Shown here one piece after another: positions 9,003-17,952 of a stretch of 64,000 nucleotides of DNA (the stretch's first letter is position 1; every line of letters starts with the position of its first letter). The translations under genes were made by a program, and so were the position numbers. A model generated the notes under the pieces. That model did no database searches and was not told where the DNA came from. It saw only the letters and a program-made list of their open reading frames with translations. Source of the stretch: Gimesia aquarii (GTDB lineage Bacteria > Planctomycetota > Planctomycetia > Planctomycetales > Planctomycetaceae); contig NZ_CP037422.1 of NCBI RefSeq assembly GCF_007748175.1, forward strand, positions 4,418,334 to 4,482,333, in the 5' to 3' direction.

Positions 9003-10454
9003 TTAAGTTCCTTTTGAGAGCCAGCCTCCCGGTTGTGGGGTTGCAGTCGACTGTGTGTCCTGGTACCAGTCTTTCAATTGTTTCAGCATCGCGGCTGCCT
9101 GTTCTGGTTCTTGCTTAACCCGATTTTTTTGTTCGCCTGGATCCAGGTCGAGCCGATAGAGTTCGATCTTTTCGTTTTCAAACGTCCCCGGTTTTGCTTT
9201 GGGATGCTGGACTACCAGTTTCCACGGACCATGACGCATCGCCTCGGATCGTCTCCCATTATTGGAAAGCGAAGCCCAGAACAGGGGGCGTTTGGCAACA
9301 GGCTGTTGTTTCAATAAGACAGGTGAGAGATCAACTCCGTCCAAAGGACGTTCCTCTGGCACTTTCACTTTTGCCAATGAGAGCAGAGTAGGCATCACAT
9401 CAATACTGATGGCGGGTGTATTGGAAGACGTCCCTGCTTTGATTTTCCCGGGCCACCAGGCAATGGCTGGCACACGATGTCCACCTTCGTAGACCGATCC
9501 TTTACCCCCTCGCCATTGGGGGCTACCGCTGGGAAAGTCTCGTGACGGACCGTTGTCAGAGAAGAATAAAACGAACGTGTTTTGATCGAGTCCCAAGTCC
9601 ACAAGCGTTTGGCGAATCTGCCCGATACCCACGTCGATGGGAAGTGTCATGCCTTTGTACTTTTCAATTCGTTCTGCTTTGTTGGCTGGTTTCCAACGTT
9701 TCCATCCCTCTGCTTCGCTACGTCGGACAGGGTCGCCGGGGACTTGAACTGGATTGTGAATGGCTTCATGCGCGACATACAGACAGAAGGGTTGCCCTCG
9801 ATTTTCCTTGATGAATTGGAGGGCATACTGATTAATCAAATGTGTCGAATAACCGGTTTCACGTGTTTCAGTTCGTCCGTGCCACCAGTCGTGCTTGACA
9901 TGATCGCCGACATGGCTGATGAAATCGATGTTCCCGCTATGGTATCCGATGAAGGTATCAAAGCCGTGATTATCCGGATGAAACTCGGATGTGTTATGAG
10001 GATACCCCTGGTGCCATTTACCAATTAAACCTGTTCGGTAGCCGACCTGTTTCAATTGTTCGGCAAATGTGTTTTCAACTTTTCGCAAGCCTTTGCGATG
10101 TTCAGGATGATTACTGACCGGATGAATGACGGCTTCAATTCCCGCCCGCTGTTGATAGCGGCCCGTCAATAATCCCGCGCGAGTGGGTGAGCAAACGGTA
10201 CCCGAAGAATGGAAGTCGGTCAGCTTTAGTCCTTCGCTTGCCAGTCGATCAATTTCCGCAGTCTTGAAGTAGGGATTTCCAAAACAACTGACGCCGGCAT
10301 AGCCCATGTCATCCACCATGATCACGATTAAATTCGGGCGATCTCCGGGCTGTCGCTCTGCTGCTTCCAGCGAAGACGACATGCCATGGTTTAAGACTAA
10401 GACGATCGAAAACAGTACCAGAATCGTTGCAGGATTAAATATACGATCAGACAT
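9003..10454 (-). CDS. Secreted arylsulfatase A-type sulfatase
   Basis: 483 residues with an N-terminal signal (ILVLFSIVLVLNHG). The type I sulfatase core is clear: metal-binding DD at 48-49 (IVIMVDDMG), the formylglycine site Cys88-Ser-Pro-Thr-Arg (SGTVCSPTRAGLLTGRYQ) that needs activation by a formylglycine-generating enzyme, GKWHQGYP with the catalytic Lys/His, and FFSDNGPS with the second metal site. It hydrolyses sulfate esters, probably on algal polysaccharides or other organics; the exact substrate is not readable. Transcribed alone on the minus strand. Confidence 0.95.
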   Translation of the reverse strand: MSDRIFNPATILVLFSIVLVLNHGMSSSLEAAERQPGDRPNLIVIMVDDMGYAGVSCFGNPYFKTAEIDRLASEGLKLTDFHSSGTVCSPTRAGLLTGRYQQRAGIEAVIHPVSNHPEHRKGLRKVENTFAEQLKQVGYRTGLIGKWHQGYPHNTSEFHPDNHGFDTFIGYHSGNIDFISHVGDHVKHDWWHGRTETRETGYSTHLINQYALQFIKENRGQPFCLYVAHEAIHNPVQVPGDPVRRSEAEGWKRWKPANKAERIEKYKGMTLPIDVGIGQIRQTLVDLGLDQNTFVLFFSDNGPSRDFPSGSPQWRGGKGSVYEGGHRVPAIAWWPGKIKAGTSSNTPAISIDVMPTLLSLAKVKVPEERPLDGVDLSPVLLKQQPVAKRPLFWASLSNNGRRSEAMRHGPWKLVVQHPKAKPGTFENEKIELYRLDLDPGEQKNRVKQEPEQAAAMLKQLKDWYQDTQSTATPQPGGWLSKGT

Positions 10455-10638
10455 TGATGTTTTCCTGATTTGCTCATTAAAAAAAGAAATCGCGATTCCC
10501 TCAGGAATCGTTTTTTTATGTTCTCCTAGGAAATTGAATTTTCTGCTTGCGATTATAGCTTAAGTACTGCATGATTTCGAATGAGTTCTAATATCAACAT
10601 CATTAAAAATGGTTCATGACTACACATAGGGCTTAACG

Positions 10639-12855
10639 ATGATCAAATTCGAATGCGAAACGTGTTTTCAGGAATATAAAGTACGCGATGACCGAGCCGG
10701 ACAGGTACTAAAATGTAAGTCGTGCGGTTCCAAAATGCGTGTGCCTGCGGGAGATGACGATTTCGAAGACGATTTGTATGAAGACTTCGAAGAACCGGTT
10801 CGTCCTACACGTAAAAAGAAACCGACCAGCACATCAAAAAAGAAAAATTCGAATAACTCGAATAATCCGATCACGATCATAGCAGGCGTGTGTGCGTTTG
10901 GGATTGCTTTCTTTGTTGCTTATACATTCGTCGGTGGCCTGTTTGGTGACAAAAATAATGATGAAGCTGCTCAGCATGAATTAGTCAACATAAGCCAGGA
11001 ATTGAAACAACTAAGAGCAAAAATGAAGGAGTATTCAGAAGCGGTCAAGAAGGCGACTACGAATGAGGAAAGAAAGCCGATTCTGAACAAAATGAAAACA
11101 ACTCTCGCACGTATTAAGGAGTTGAGAGCGAAACAGAAAGCGTCAATTGCTGCGAACGGCGAAACGCGATCTTCTGACAAGGTTGCAAACAAAAACAGTA
11201 GTTCTACCAGTCAAGAATGGGTCTCACTGATTGATCATCCTCGCACTATCCCCAAATGGCCAGAGGTGTCGCAGATATCAATCGATTTGGATCACAGTAC
11301 TAATGGTCGAATTCATCCGCACTCAGTCAGTCCTTATATGGGACAGTGGTACGATGTCAATCGTGCAACTCATCTTGATGTCTGGAATCTGGTAACAGAA
11401 AAAAAAGTAAACGAGTTGTCAATTGATATTAAACGAAGTTCGATTTCTTACAAAGGAAAAGCCAAGTTAAGTGAAGATGGAAAATATCTCTTACTGGCAT
11501 TTCAGAATTACAAAGAACTTATCCCAAGACTGGAATGTTGGGATGTGATGAATGACAAGTTAAAAGCTGAGTGGGATGCTGGCCCTAAAGGTTCTACAAT
11601 CGAAGAATATAACATTTGTAGCCCCACACGCGCTATTTCAAAAACGAATGAAAAGGTCGATGGAAAATTTCACGCGTTTCTAAAACTTTGGGATCTTACT
11701 ACAGGAAAATTGATAAAAGAAAGAGAGATTGAATCACTTCATCTCATTAATTCGAGTTATAAAATTAGTCCGGGTGGCAAATACCTGATTGCACATTCAT
11801 ACTCAGATTTATATGTATATGATTTGGGCTCACTCGACTTAATTTACGAGACTAAATTAAAGGATTTTCTGAACTCTGATGAAGACTATTACAATATTGC
11901 TGATCTCGATTTTTCTGCAGATGGTAAAGAACTAGGCTTGCTTGTGTCCGGTTCAAATTCGACGACAATCTGGATTGTCGAATTGAGTTCTGGAAAATCA
12001 AACAAAGGAATTCAAATTTCAGGAAGTTTGAGCCAAGCTTTGCGCGAACCTGGGTATGTGGGGCCTGATTTTGTCTGGAATCCCGATGGTGCTGGATGGC
12101 TACTTTATGGGGCTTGGTATGTGGATCGTCAACGAAAACAATTAATCTGGACTCTTAAGCCCGTTCCTAATGTAACCATACGAGATGAAGTATTTCTGAC
12201 ACCAAATTATTTGATAGCGTCGACTGCAACTGCAATTAAAGACGAAAATGGACGCTACATTAAAAATCGAGAGCCGAAGCTCGTTGCCGTTCCGATTCCT
12301 GAGCAGAAAATTTCAGACAGTCTCTCCGCTTATGAAAGTAAAAGCGATGCTATCTTGGGAGCGGGGCAGGAAATCAGCATTAATGTCAACATTGGTGAGT
12401 TAAAATTTGGTAATGCTGATGAAGTAAAATCGATATTAACTGATGTGATGCAAAAACGATTAGAGGCAGATGGTTTCAAAATTATGCCAGATCAGCCTCT
12501 AATTTTCAAACTCGAATATCAGGAACAAGATGGGAACAAACTTCAGATTACTAAGCGTACTAGACCGACTCGAGAAAATCTGACGGGACGGGCAGCGACT
12601 GGTAAATCTCTTCAATCAACGGCAGCCGCATTCAAACTGTCATGGGTGGAAAGAAAATCTAATGTGACGCGCTGGTCCAAAGAAGCTCTCGTCAACCCTC
12701 GCTTCTTGATCTTGCGGGATGCGACGGCTGAAGAAGCGCGGACCAAGATGTTTGAAGGCTTGCAAAACAGGTTGATGGCCGAAGCCATTCCGTATTTTAT
12801 TCCTAAAGACGAAAATCTTTCCATGCTCCCTGTTGAAATTAAATTACCAGAGTGA
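10639..12855 (+). CDS. Membrane protein with N-terminal zinc ribbon and WD40-like C-terminal region
   Basis: 738 residues. The N-terminus is a four-Cys ribbon (Cys6, Cys9, Cys26, Cys29; ECETCF...KCKSCGS) of the kind found on many planctomycete cytoplasmic N-tails. An acidic then Lys-rich linker follows, one membrane span at about 79-104 (IAGVCAFGIAFFVAYTFVGG), a coiled coil at about 112-165, and a long extracytoplasmic part with repeated strand patterns such as KLSEDGKYLLLAF and DFSADGKELGLLV, typical of WD40-like propellers. The role is unknown; the layout suggests a sensor or scaffold spanning the membrane. Confidence 0.72.
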   Translation: MIKFECETCFQEYKVRDDRAGQVLKCKSCGSKMRVPAGDDDFEDDLYEDFEEPVRPTRKKKPTSTSKKKNSNNSNNPITIIAGVCAFGIAFFVAYTFVGGLFGDKNNDEAAQHELVNISQELKQLRAKMKEYSEAVKKATTNEERKPILNKMKTTLARIKELRAKQKASIAANGETRSSDKVANKNSSSTSQEWVSLIDHPRTIPKWPEVSQISIDLDHSTNGRIHPHSVSPYMGQWYDVNRATHLDVWNLVTEKKVNELSIDIKRSSISYKGKAKLSEDGKYLLLAFQNYKELIPRLECWDVMNDKLKAEWDAGPKGSTIEEYNICSPTRAISKTNEKVDGKFHAFLKLWDLTTGKLIKEREIESLHLINSSYKISPGGKYLIAHSYSDLYVYDLGSLDLIYETKLKDFLNSDEDYYNIADLDFSADGKELGLLVSGSNSTTIWIVELSSGKSNKGIQISGSLSQALREPGYVGPDFVWNPDGAGWLLYGAWYVDRQRKQLIWTLKPVPNVTIRDEVFLTPNYLIASTATAIKDENGRYIKNREPKLVAVPIPEQKISDSLSAYESKSDAILGAGQEISINVNIGELKFGNADEVKSILTDVMQKRLEADGFKIMPDQPLIFKLEYQEQDGNKLQITKRTRPTRENLTGRAATGKSLQSTAAAFKLSWVERKSNVTRWSKEALVNPRFLILRDATAEEARTKMFEGLQNRLMAEAIPYFIPKDENLSMLPVEIKLPE

Positions 12856-13007
12856 GACATCTGAGCGGAGAAAATTCAGCTCATACAACATGGGGGATTT
12901 CCTGATTGACCCATGGTGTCATTCCCTTACAATGACTACGAATGAAAACCTTGTTAGAATCTGAGACTTGGATTCTGCTGTCACCCGCCATAGTTAAGGA
13001 CAATCTG

Positions 13008-13466
13008 ATGCGAAAGCTTTTATACCTGTTTCTTTGTGGTTCTCTTCTTCTCGGTTTAGGAGCCGATCCGCGCGATTCTCAACTTGTACATGCTGTAGAT
13101 GATTCGAAGGATAAAAATAAACTGCAATCGAAAGATGAAGACGCCGAAGAACGACTTAACAAGTTCATGCGTGAGAAACTGACTAGTTCTCAAGAAGTCC
13201 TGGAAGGGCTGATGATCGAAGACTATGATCTGATGCAAAAGGGGGCGGAAAAGATGATCAAAATGAGTAACGCTACCGATTGGCAGGTAATCGAAGGACC
13301 TATCTTTGCCCAACAAAGTGACGAATTCCGCTCAGCCGCGCGTCAGGTGATCAAGTTTGCGAAGGAGAAAAACCTGGATGGAGCATCGCTTAGTTATCTG
13401 CATTTGACGATGACCTGCATTTCATGTCATAAGAAAGTGAACAAAGTACTGATTTCCGAAAGATGA
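13008..13466 (+). CDS. Small secreted c-type cytochrome-like protein
   Basis: 152 residues with a signal peptide (MRKLLYLFLCGSLLLGLGA) and one heme-binding CISCH near the C-terminus (Cys137, Cys140, His141 from this start). A four-helix protein with C-terminal CXXCH is the layout of cytochrome c' relatives. The frame is open from 12942, but AAGGA just before ATG 13008 and the position of the signal peptide select 13008. No partner redox gene is adjacent. Confidence 0.75.
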   Translation: MRKLLYLFLCGSLLLGLGADPRDSQLVHAVDDSKDKNKLQSKDEDAEERLNKFMREKLTSSQEVLEGLMIEDYDLMQKGAEKMIKMSNATDWQVIEGPIFAQQSDEFRSAARQVIKFAKEKNLDGASLSYLHLTMTCISCHKKVNKVLISER

Positions 13467-13536
13467 CCATTTCGAGTTATTGAACTGTCTTCAGTCGAAT
13501 GGCTGTCACAAAAAAGTAATGTATTGAAAAGAAAAC

Positions 13537-13570
13537 AGGGGTAACGTGAACTCAGATCACGTTACCCCTA
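13537..13570. terminator. Bidirectional terminator between convergent genes
   Basis: Perfect 13-base stem beginning AGGGGTAACGTGA with a short loop, between the cytochrome-like gene and the convergent metallophosphatase gene; T-rich sequence on both sides. Confidence 0.85.
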
Positions 13571-13594
13571 TTATTTCGCCGTCATTCTTTTGAA

Positions 13595-15214
13595 TTATTT
13601 TTCCGTCGAGGCAGTCTTCTGTGCCTGTTTGGCGGGAATTACGCGAATCACCCGACCGCTTTGATGTTTATCGCCATCCATTTCGACCGTACGAACTCGC
13701 AGCAGATGGGTCCCCGGTTTTACTCCTTCAGGTAACTTAGCGTGCCAGAGATGAGTTGATTTTTTGGGCTTGGGTAAATCACGCCATTTTTTGTCTTTAA
13801 TCGATTTCTCTGTTTCAGACAATTTTTTGAAGCTGGGATCAATTCCCACTTTGTGCTGCATCGGAATCCAGGTGCCACTATTTCCAATCAGCATTTCCAC
13901 TTTTGATTTTTCAGATCCATTGAAGACATTTACATAGATATCAGTCTTCGCCAACTGATCTGTCGCAACCTCTTCGGGAGCTATAATATTCATCTGATAG
14001 TCATCCGGCCGACCTGCAGCGCGGAAATCAACGTTATAATCTTTGCCGTCGAAACTGATAATGGAATAACCATTGGGGGCGCCATCGGCCATCATCGTAT
14101 GGGGAATTCCTCGCTCATCAGGTGCACCAGACCACCAGCTACCACTGACCGTGACATTGATGACATGATGATGTGGTTTGGGGCCCCGCCAACCATCGGC
14201 TTTTGTAATAAAGCGATGTTCATGATGATGTGTGTGCCCGGAAATGGACATGCAGAAGGGACGTTTTTCAATTAACCGATAGAGTTGCTGTCGATCTTTT
14301 ACATCCACCAGGGGAATGTGCATCATTAACACAACGAGTTGATCTTCGGGAATCTGTTTCAAATCGTTCTTGATAAACTCCATTTGTTCTTTACCAAGAC
14401 CGCCTTGATATTTTCCTTTCTTTCCCTTTTCAGGAACAATCCATTCAATATCATCGAGTACCAGAAAATGTACTTGTCCATAGTCGAACGAGTAATAAGC
14501 GGGCCCAAATGCACGTTCAAATGTTTCATCACTCAACTTATCATTGGGCGCATCGTAGTTGATATCATGATTGCCAATGACGTTGTACCAGGGAATTCCC
14601 AACAGAGCGATACCTCGTGCCTGGGATTCAAACAGGGAAAGGTCGTCAAATAAAATATCACCCAGAGTCACTCCAAATGACGCATCGGTTCCTACCAACT
14701 CTTCCAGCACGTCATGCGCGATGTAATCAATTTCCTTCTGGTTCCGTGGCTGTGGATCTCCAAAGAACAGCGCCCGAAACTGAGCAGGTTCTTTTTGAGG
14801 ATAAAGTGGGAAGTCTACCGAAGCGGGAAGTGGGCCAGTGGGCTTCACACCTGCGTATTTCGATTTGGGCGATCCGTTTGGTTTATGAATGTAGTAAAAC
14901 TCAGGCGTCAGGTTCTTACTGAGTGGAGTCCGCCAGCCCTGTGGCTTGATTACGAACAGAATCGTATCATCAGTGACAGGAAGTTGATATTGGCCATTTT
15001 CGTCGGTACACACGATATCGCGACCATTGGAAACGCGAACACAAGGTAAGACCTGTTCTCCCGCGTCTCGTTTCCGATTGTGATTGGCATCATAAAATAC
15101 ATAGCCGGTTGCAGTTTGTTGTCCGTCCTTTTTTGTATCCGCCTGCCCGCTCTCATGATAAGAAGTGATAAAAAGTAAGCTCAAAAGCAATTTCAGTAAT
15201 GGTCGTAGACGCAT
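13595..15214 (-). CDS. Secreted calcineurin-like metallophosphoesterase with N-terminal Cna_B/SdrD-like domain
   Basis: 539 residues. A signal peptide is followed by an SdrD B-type domain (GYVFYDANHNRKRDAGE ... TDENGQYQLPV, about 35-90). The catalytic domain shows all metallophosphatase blocks: FFGDPQP, TLGDILFDD, VIGNHDINYD, MMHIPL and SGHTHHHEH. The C-terminal part is a beta-rich domain seen in the calcineurin C-terminal family. It should cleave phosphomonoesters or diesters outside the cytoplasm. Stand-alone, convergent with the cytochrome-like gene. Confidence 0.9.
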   Translation of the reverse strand: MRLRPLLKLLLSLLFITSYHESGQADTKKDGQQTATGYVFYDANHNRKRDAGEQVLPCVRVSNGRDIVCTDENGQYQLPVTDDTILFVIKPQGWRTPLSKNLTPEFYYIHKPNGSPKSKYAGVKPTGPLPASVDFPLYPQKEPAQFRALFFGDPQPRNQKEIDYIAHDVLEELVGTDASFGVTLGDILFDDLSLFESQARGIALLGIPWYNVIGNHDINYDAPNDKLSDETFERAFGPAYYSFDYGQVHFLVLDDIEWIVPEKGKKGKYQGGLGKEQMEFIKNDLKQIPEDQLVVLMMHIPLVDVKDRQQLYRLIEKRPFCMSISGHTHHHEHRFITKADGWRGPKPHHHVINVTVSGSWWSGAPDERGIPHTMMADGAPNGYSIISFDGKDYNVDFRAAGRPDDYQMNIIAPEEVATDQLAKTDIYVNVFNGSEKSKVEMLIGNSGTWIPMQHKVGIDPSFKKLSETEKSIKDKKWRDLPKPKKSTHLWHAKLPEGVKPGTHLLRVRTVEMDGDKHQSGRVIRVIPAKQAQKTASTEK

Positions 15215-15339
15215 TTATCTTCCCTTGTTTGCAAGTTAGTAAACCCAATGAATCAACTTGATCATTGTATGATCATAACGGTATCTGCAAAACCCAAACG
15301 CCTGTTTTTGATATTGTGAGTTCTAGTATACCTATGGTT

Positions 15340-15468
15340 TCAGGGGTCCGTGTATTCGGGTGTAGGTGTGGTGTCACCGGTGACACCCTCTTCCTGCTCA
15401 CTGGAACAACCGGGCATTGTGAGTATCATACAAATGAGACAAACGATGATTTGCAAGTAATTTTTCAT
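15340..15468 (-). CDS. Very small lipoprotein next to the DUF1559 gene
   Basis: 42 residues from ATG 15468: a hydrophobic signal (LQIIVCLICMILTMPGC) with a lipobox-like Met-Pro-Gly-Cys, then a short acidic tail. The frame extends further upstream, but the signal fits only this start. DUF1559 pseudopilin genes in Planctomycetes are often accompanied by a small lipoprotein, usually longer than this one, so it may be a shortened member. Confidence 0.55.
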   Translation of the reverse strand: MKNYLQIIVCLICMILTMPGCSSEQEEGVTGDTTPTPEYTDP

Positions 15469-15585
15469 CCAACAACATCTCCAGAATGTTTGTAATATGA
15501 AAGATACCGGACAACGAATTTTGCATTCATTCCCCGGTTTCAAATGAAAGAAAAGGATCAGGTCTTTGCTAAAGCAAGCTGAAAA

Positions 15586-16590
15586 TTACCAATCCCCAAT
15601 CACTTCACGACCGGCACGTGTTCCCAGTGCCTCCAAAATCGTCTGACTGATATTTTCCGAAATGAATCGACAGGAACCATCGGCGAGACAGACTTGCGCG
15701 CCTCCGGTATGCTGACTTCGCATCGCTGCGATCTGAGTTCCATCGTTCGCTTCAGTACAAGGCATTTCTGTGGTGTTGGTACACCTCGCCAGAATATCGG
15801 CAGTGACACTATTAGGGTTTCGGCCCGCACTGAAAGCAGAGCCACCCATTCCCGAATAAACCCAGGCGCCTCGCGCATCGGCGGTGACATCATTGATGTA
15901 GTTCACTTCACCTACCAGCAACGTGTTCGTCGTCCCATCTGTGATATCTCTGATACTCGTGGAAGAGTTAATGGTAAATACGCCCGCTGTTGCCTGGACA
16001 TAAGAAGCTGTTAAATCACCAGAACCATAGTTTGCTGCGTAATTACCACGAGACATATGTTCGATGGAACGGAAAGCAACATTGCTACGACGATCCCAGG
16101 GGTGGCTGGGGCATCGATAAGCAACGGGAGAGAAATGACCAAAAATGTTATTCATCAAATCCAACGGATCTCTGGCACTTAAGCCAGGAGCAGCTGTATC
16201 CCAAAGTGCCCCTTGTTCCATTTGAGGTAAAATGAATAACAACCAGTTGCCCCCCAGACTTTGCCCACCACTACATTCCTGGATACCTGTAAGGTTCGTC
16301 GGAGGGTTTCCTCCACAGGGACCAATAATTCCACCTGGAGGAAATACGCGATGTGTATCATGATAATTTTGGAGTGCCAAACCAAGCTGCTTCAGATTAT
16401 TTTTGCAGCTACTGCGGCGAGCGGCTTCACGTGCCTGTTGGACAGCGGGAAGTAGTAAAGCTATCAGAATTGCGATAATCGCAATGACGACCAGTAATTC
16501 AATTAATGTAAAACCGCGACGATGTACGGATTTGTTGATACGCGCACCGGCGATGCGCGAAAAGTGAAGAAGCATCAATGTTCTCCTCAA
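15586..16590 (-). CDS. DUF1559 pseudopilin-like protein with H-X9-DG C-terminal motif
   Basis: 334 residues. The N-terminus carries a type IV prepilin signal: RRGFTLIELLVVIAIIAIL, with processing expected after Gly before FTLIE and methylation of Phe, followed by LLPAVQQAREAARRSSCKNN. The rest is the DUF1559 domain, and near the end lies H-TGGAQVCLA-DG, an exact H-X9-DG motif. These proteins are greatly expanded in Planctomycetes and are presumed to be handled by a type II/IV-like secretion pseudopilus. The small lipoprotein gene follows 117 bases downstream on the same strand. Confidence 0.95.
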   Translation of the reverse strand: MRRTLMLLHFSRIAGARINKSVHRRGFTLIELLVVIAIIAILIALLLPAVQQAREAARRSSCKNNLKQLGLALQNYHDTHRVFPPGGIIGPCGGNPPTNLTGIQECSGGQSLGGNWLLFILPQMEQGALWDTAAPGLSARDPLDLMNNIFGHFSPVAYRCPSHPWDRRSNVAFRSIEHMSRGNYAANYGSGDLTASYVQATAGVFTINSSTSIRDITDGTTNTLLVGEVNYINDVTADARGAWVYSGMGGSAFSAGRNPNSVTADILARCTNTTEMPCTEANDGTQIAAMRSQHTGGAQVCLADGSCRFISENISQTILEALGTRAGREVIGDW

Positions 16591-17021
16591 AAGTGAAAAA
16601 TAAAGATCAATTGTTTCAGCATTTCAAGGCAGTTTGATGCCGGGGAGGGTCTTATCTGACCAAATATCGAGAGGAACTCCTGATTCGCTCCTCGATGTTG
16701 GCGGAATCTTACACACGGATTATTAAGATTCCATGACCGTAAAGTGAAAAGTGACCGAACCTCGGGATTGATAAAAATCTAGATATGGTTCGTTCAGATT
16801 ACCGGTTCGTTCAGTAGTCTTTTACTTAAAAGGAGCTTGGAACGTAATCGCTAAGTGAAACAGTAAGCAAACAGAAGATTTTAGTTAATCACCTCTCAGG
16901 TATTGACGTTGTGCATTTGTTCTTTCATAGTAAAGAATGGAGCTTAGCGCTCTGTTTTCTTTTCCATATGAAAACTGTATCCCCCCAAAATAATAATTCA
17001 TTTCTCCAGGAGCCTGCCATT
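16591..17021. other. Intergenic region between divergent genes
   Basis: About 430 bases with the promoters of the DUF1559 gene (leftward) and the nuclease/phosphatase-fold gene (rightward). A repeated TGGTTCGTTCAGAT / CCGGTTCGTTCAGTAG pair lies near 16785-16816. No RNA gene or terminator was recognised. Confidence 0.45.
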
Positions 17022-17861
17022 ATGCCGAAACATCGTCTGATTAATCTCAACATTATTTTTCATACTGTATTATGTTCCGTGTTTTCAATCCTCTGCATCT
17101 CGTCATTCGACGTTTATGGTGCAGAGCAGACTGATACATTGCGGATTTTGTGTTACAACATTCACTATGGTCAGGGAAATGATGGGAAGTACGATGTAGA
17201 GCGACTGGCGAAAGCGATCAAACGTACCAAGCCGGATTTAGTCGCGTTGCAGGAAGTCGATGTGGGTGTCAAAAGGTCTGGTCGCGTTCATGAAGCACAA
17301 CGGCTGGCTGAACTCACAGGTATGGCGGTACGCTTTGGTCCCACACAACATTATGAAGGGGGGCTGTTTGGAAACGCCGTACTGACACGGTTCCCGATTC
17401 TGAATGTGGTAATTCAACCATTGCCTTATACCGAAAGTACCAAGGAACGCGTGACTTACCCACGAGGCGCCATTGCCGTTACCGTGCGCGGCCCCAATGG
17501 AAAACCGTTGCGGTTTATTAGTACACACTTTCAACACAATGTGCCTGAAGATCGAGTTGCAGAAGCAAAAGCAATCAACAAGCATTTTGCTACCAATAAT
17601 GAGATCCCCACCATTCTGGCCGGCGATATGAACGCCACACCAAACTCGGAACCGATCAAAATCTTGCTGAAGCAGTGGACCAATGCCATTGACAAAGCTG
17701 CCGCACCGAGCGCTCCCGCAACCAAACCCAGATCTCGTATTGATTATATCTTCTACCGGCCAGCATCCCGATTCCAAATGATCAAATCGGAGGTCATTGC
17801 CGAGCCAATGGCGTCAGATCATTTACCCGTCTTTGCCATTTTGAAATTACAGCAAGACTGA
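17022..17861 (+). CDS. Secreted endonuclease/exonuclease/phosphatase-family protein
   Basis: 279 residues with a signal peptide ending near DVYGAEQ. The DNase I/sphingomyelinase/inositol-phosphatase fold is shown by RILCYNIHYGQG, LVALQEVD (catalytic Glu), AGDMNATP (GDxN), RIDYIFYRP and SDHLPVFA (catalytic His). Being exported, it more likely attacks lipids or extracellular nucleic acid than chromosomal DNA. The frame extends back to 16911, but AGGAG about eight bases before ATG 17022 and the signal peptide position favour this start. Confidence 0.88.
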   Translation: MPKHRLINLNIIFHTVLCSVFSILCISSFDVYGAEQTDTLRILCYNIHYGQGNDGKYDVERLAKAIKRTKPDLVALQEVDVGVKRSGRVHEAQRLAELTGMAVRFGPTQHYEGGLFGNAVLTRFPILNVVIQPLPYTESTKERVTYPRGAIAVTVRGPNGKPLRFISTHFQHNVPEDRVAEAKAINKHFATNNEIPTILAGDMNATPNSEPIKILLKQWTNAIDKAAAPSAPATKPRSRIDYIFYRPASRFQMIKSEVIAEPMASDHLPVFAILKLQQD

Positions 17862-17952
17862 CAGCATGTATTTCTTTAATGTGTGGTTAAAATATAACTT
17901 CTTTCATGCGTCTGCTTGATGGTATTCTACAAAGGAATTTGGAAACACAATT

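Noticed and set aside
17238-17777. Minus-strand open frame inside the endonuclease/phosphatase-fold gene
   Set aside because: All catalytic motifs lie on the plus strand; the opposite frame has no motif and is an antisense shadow.
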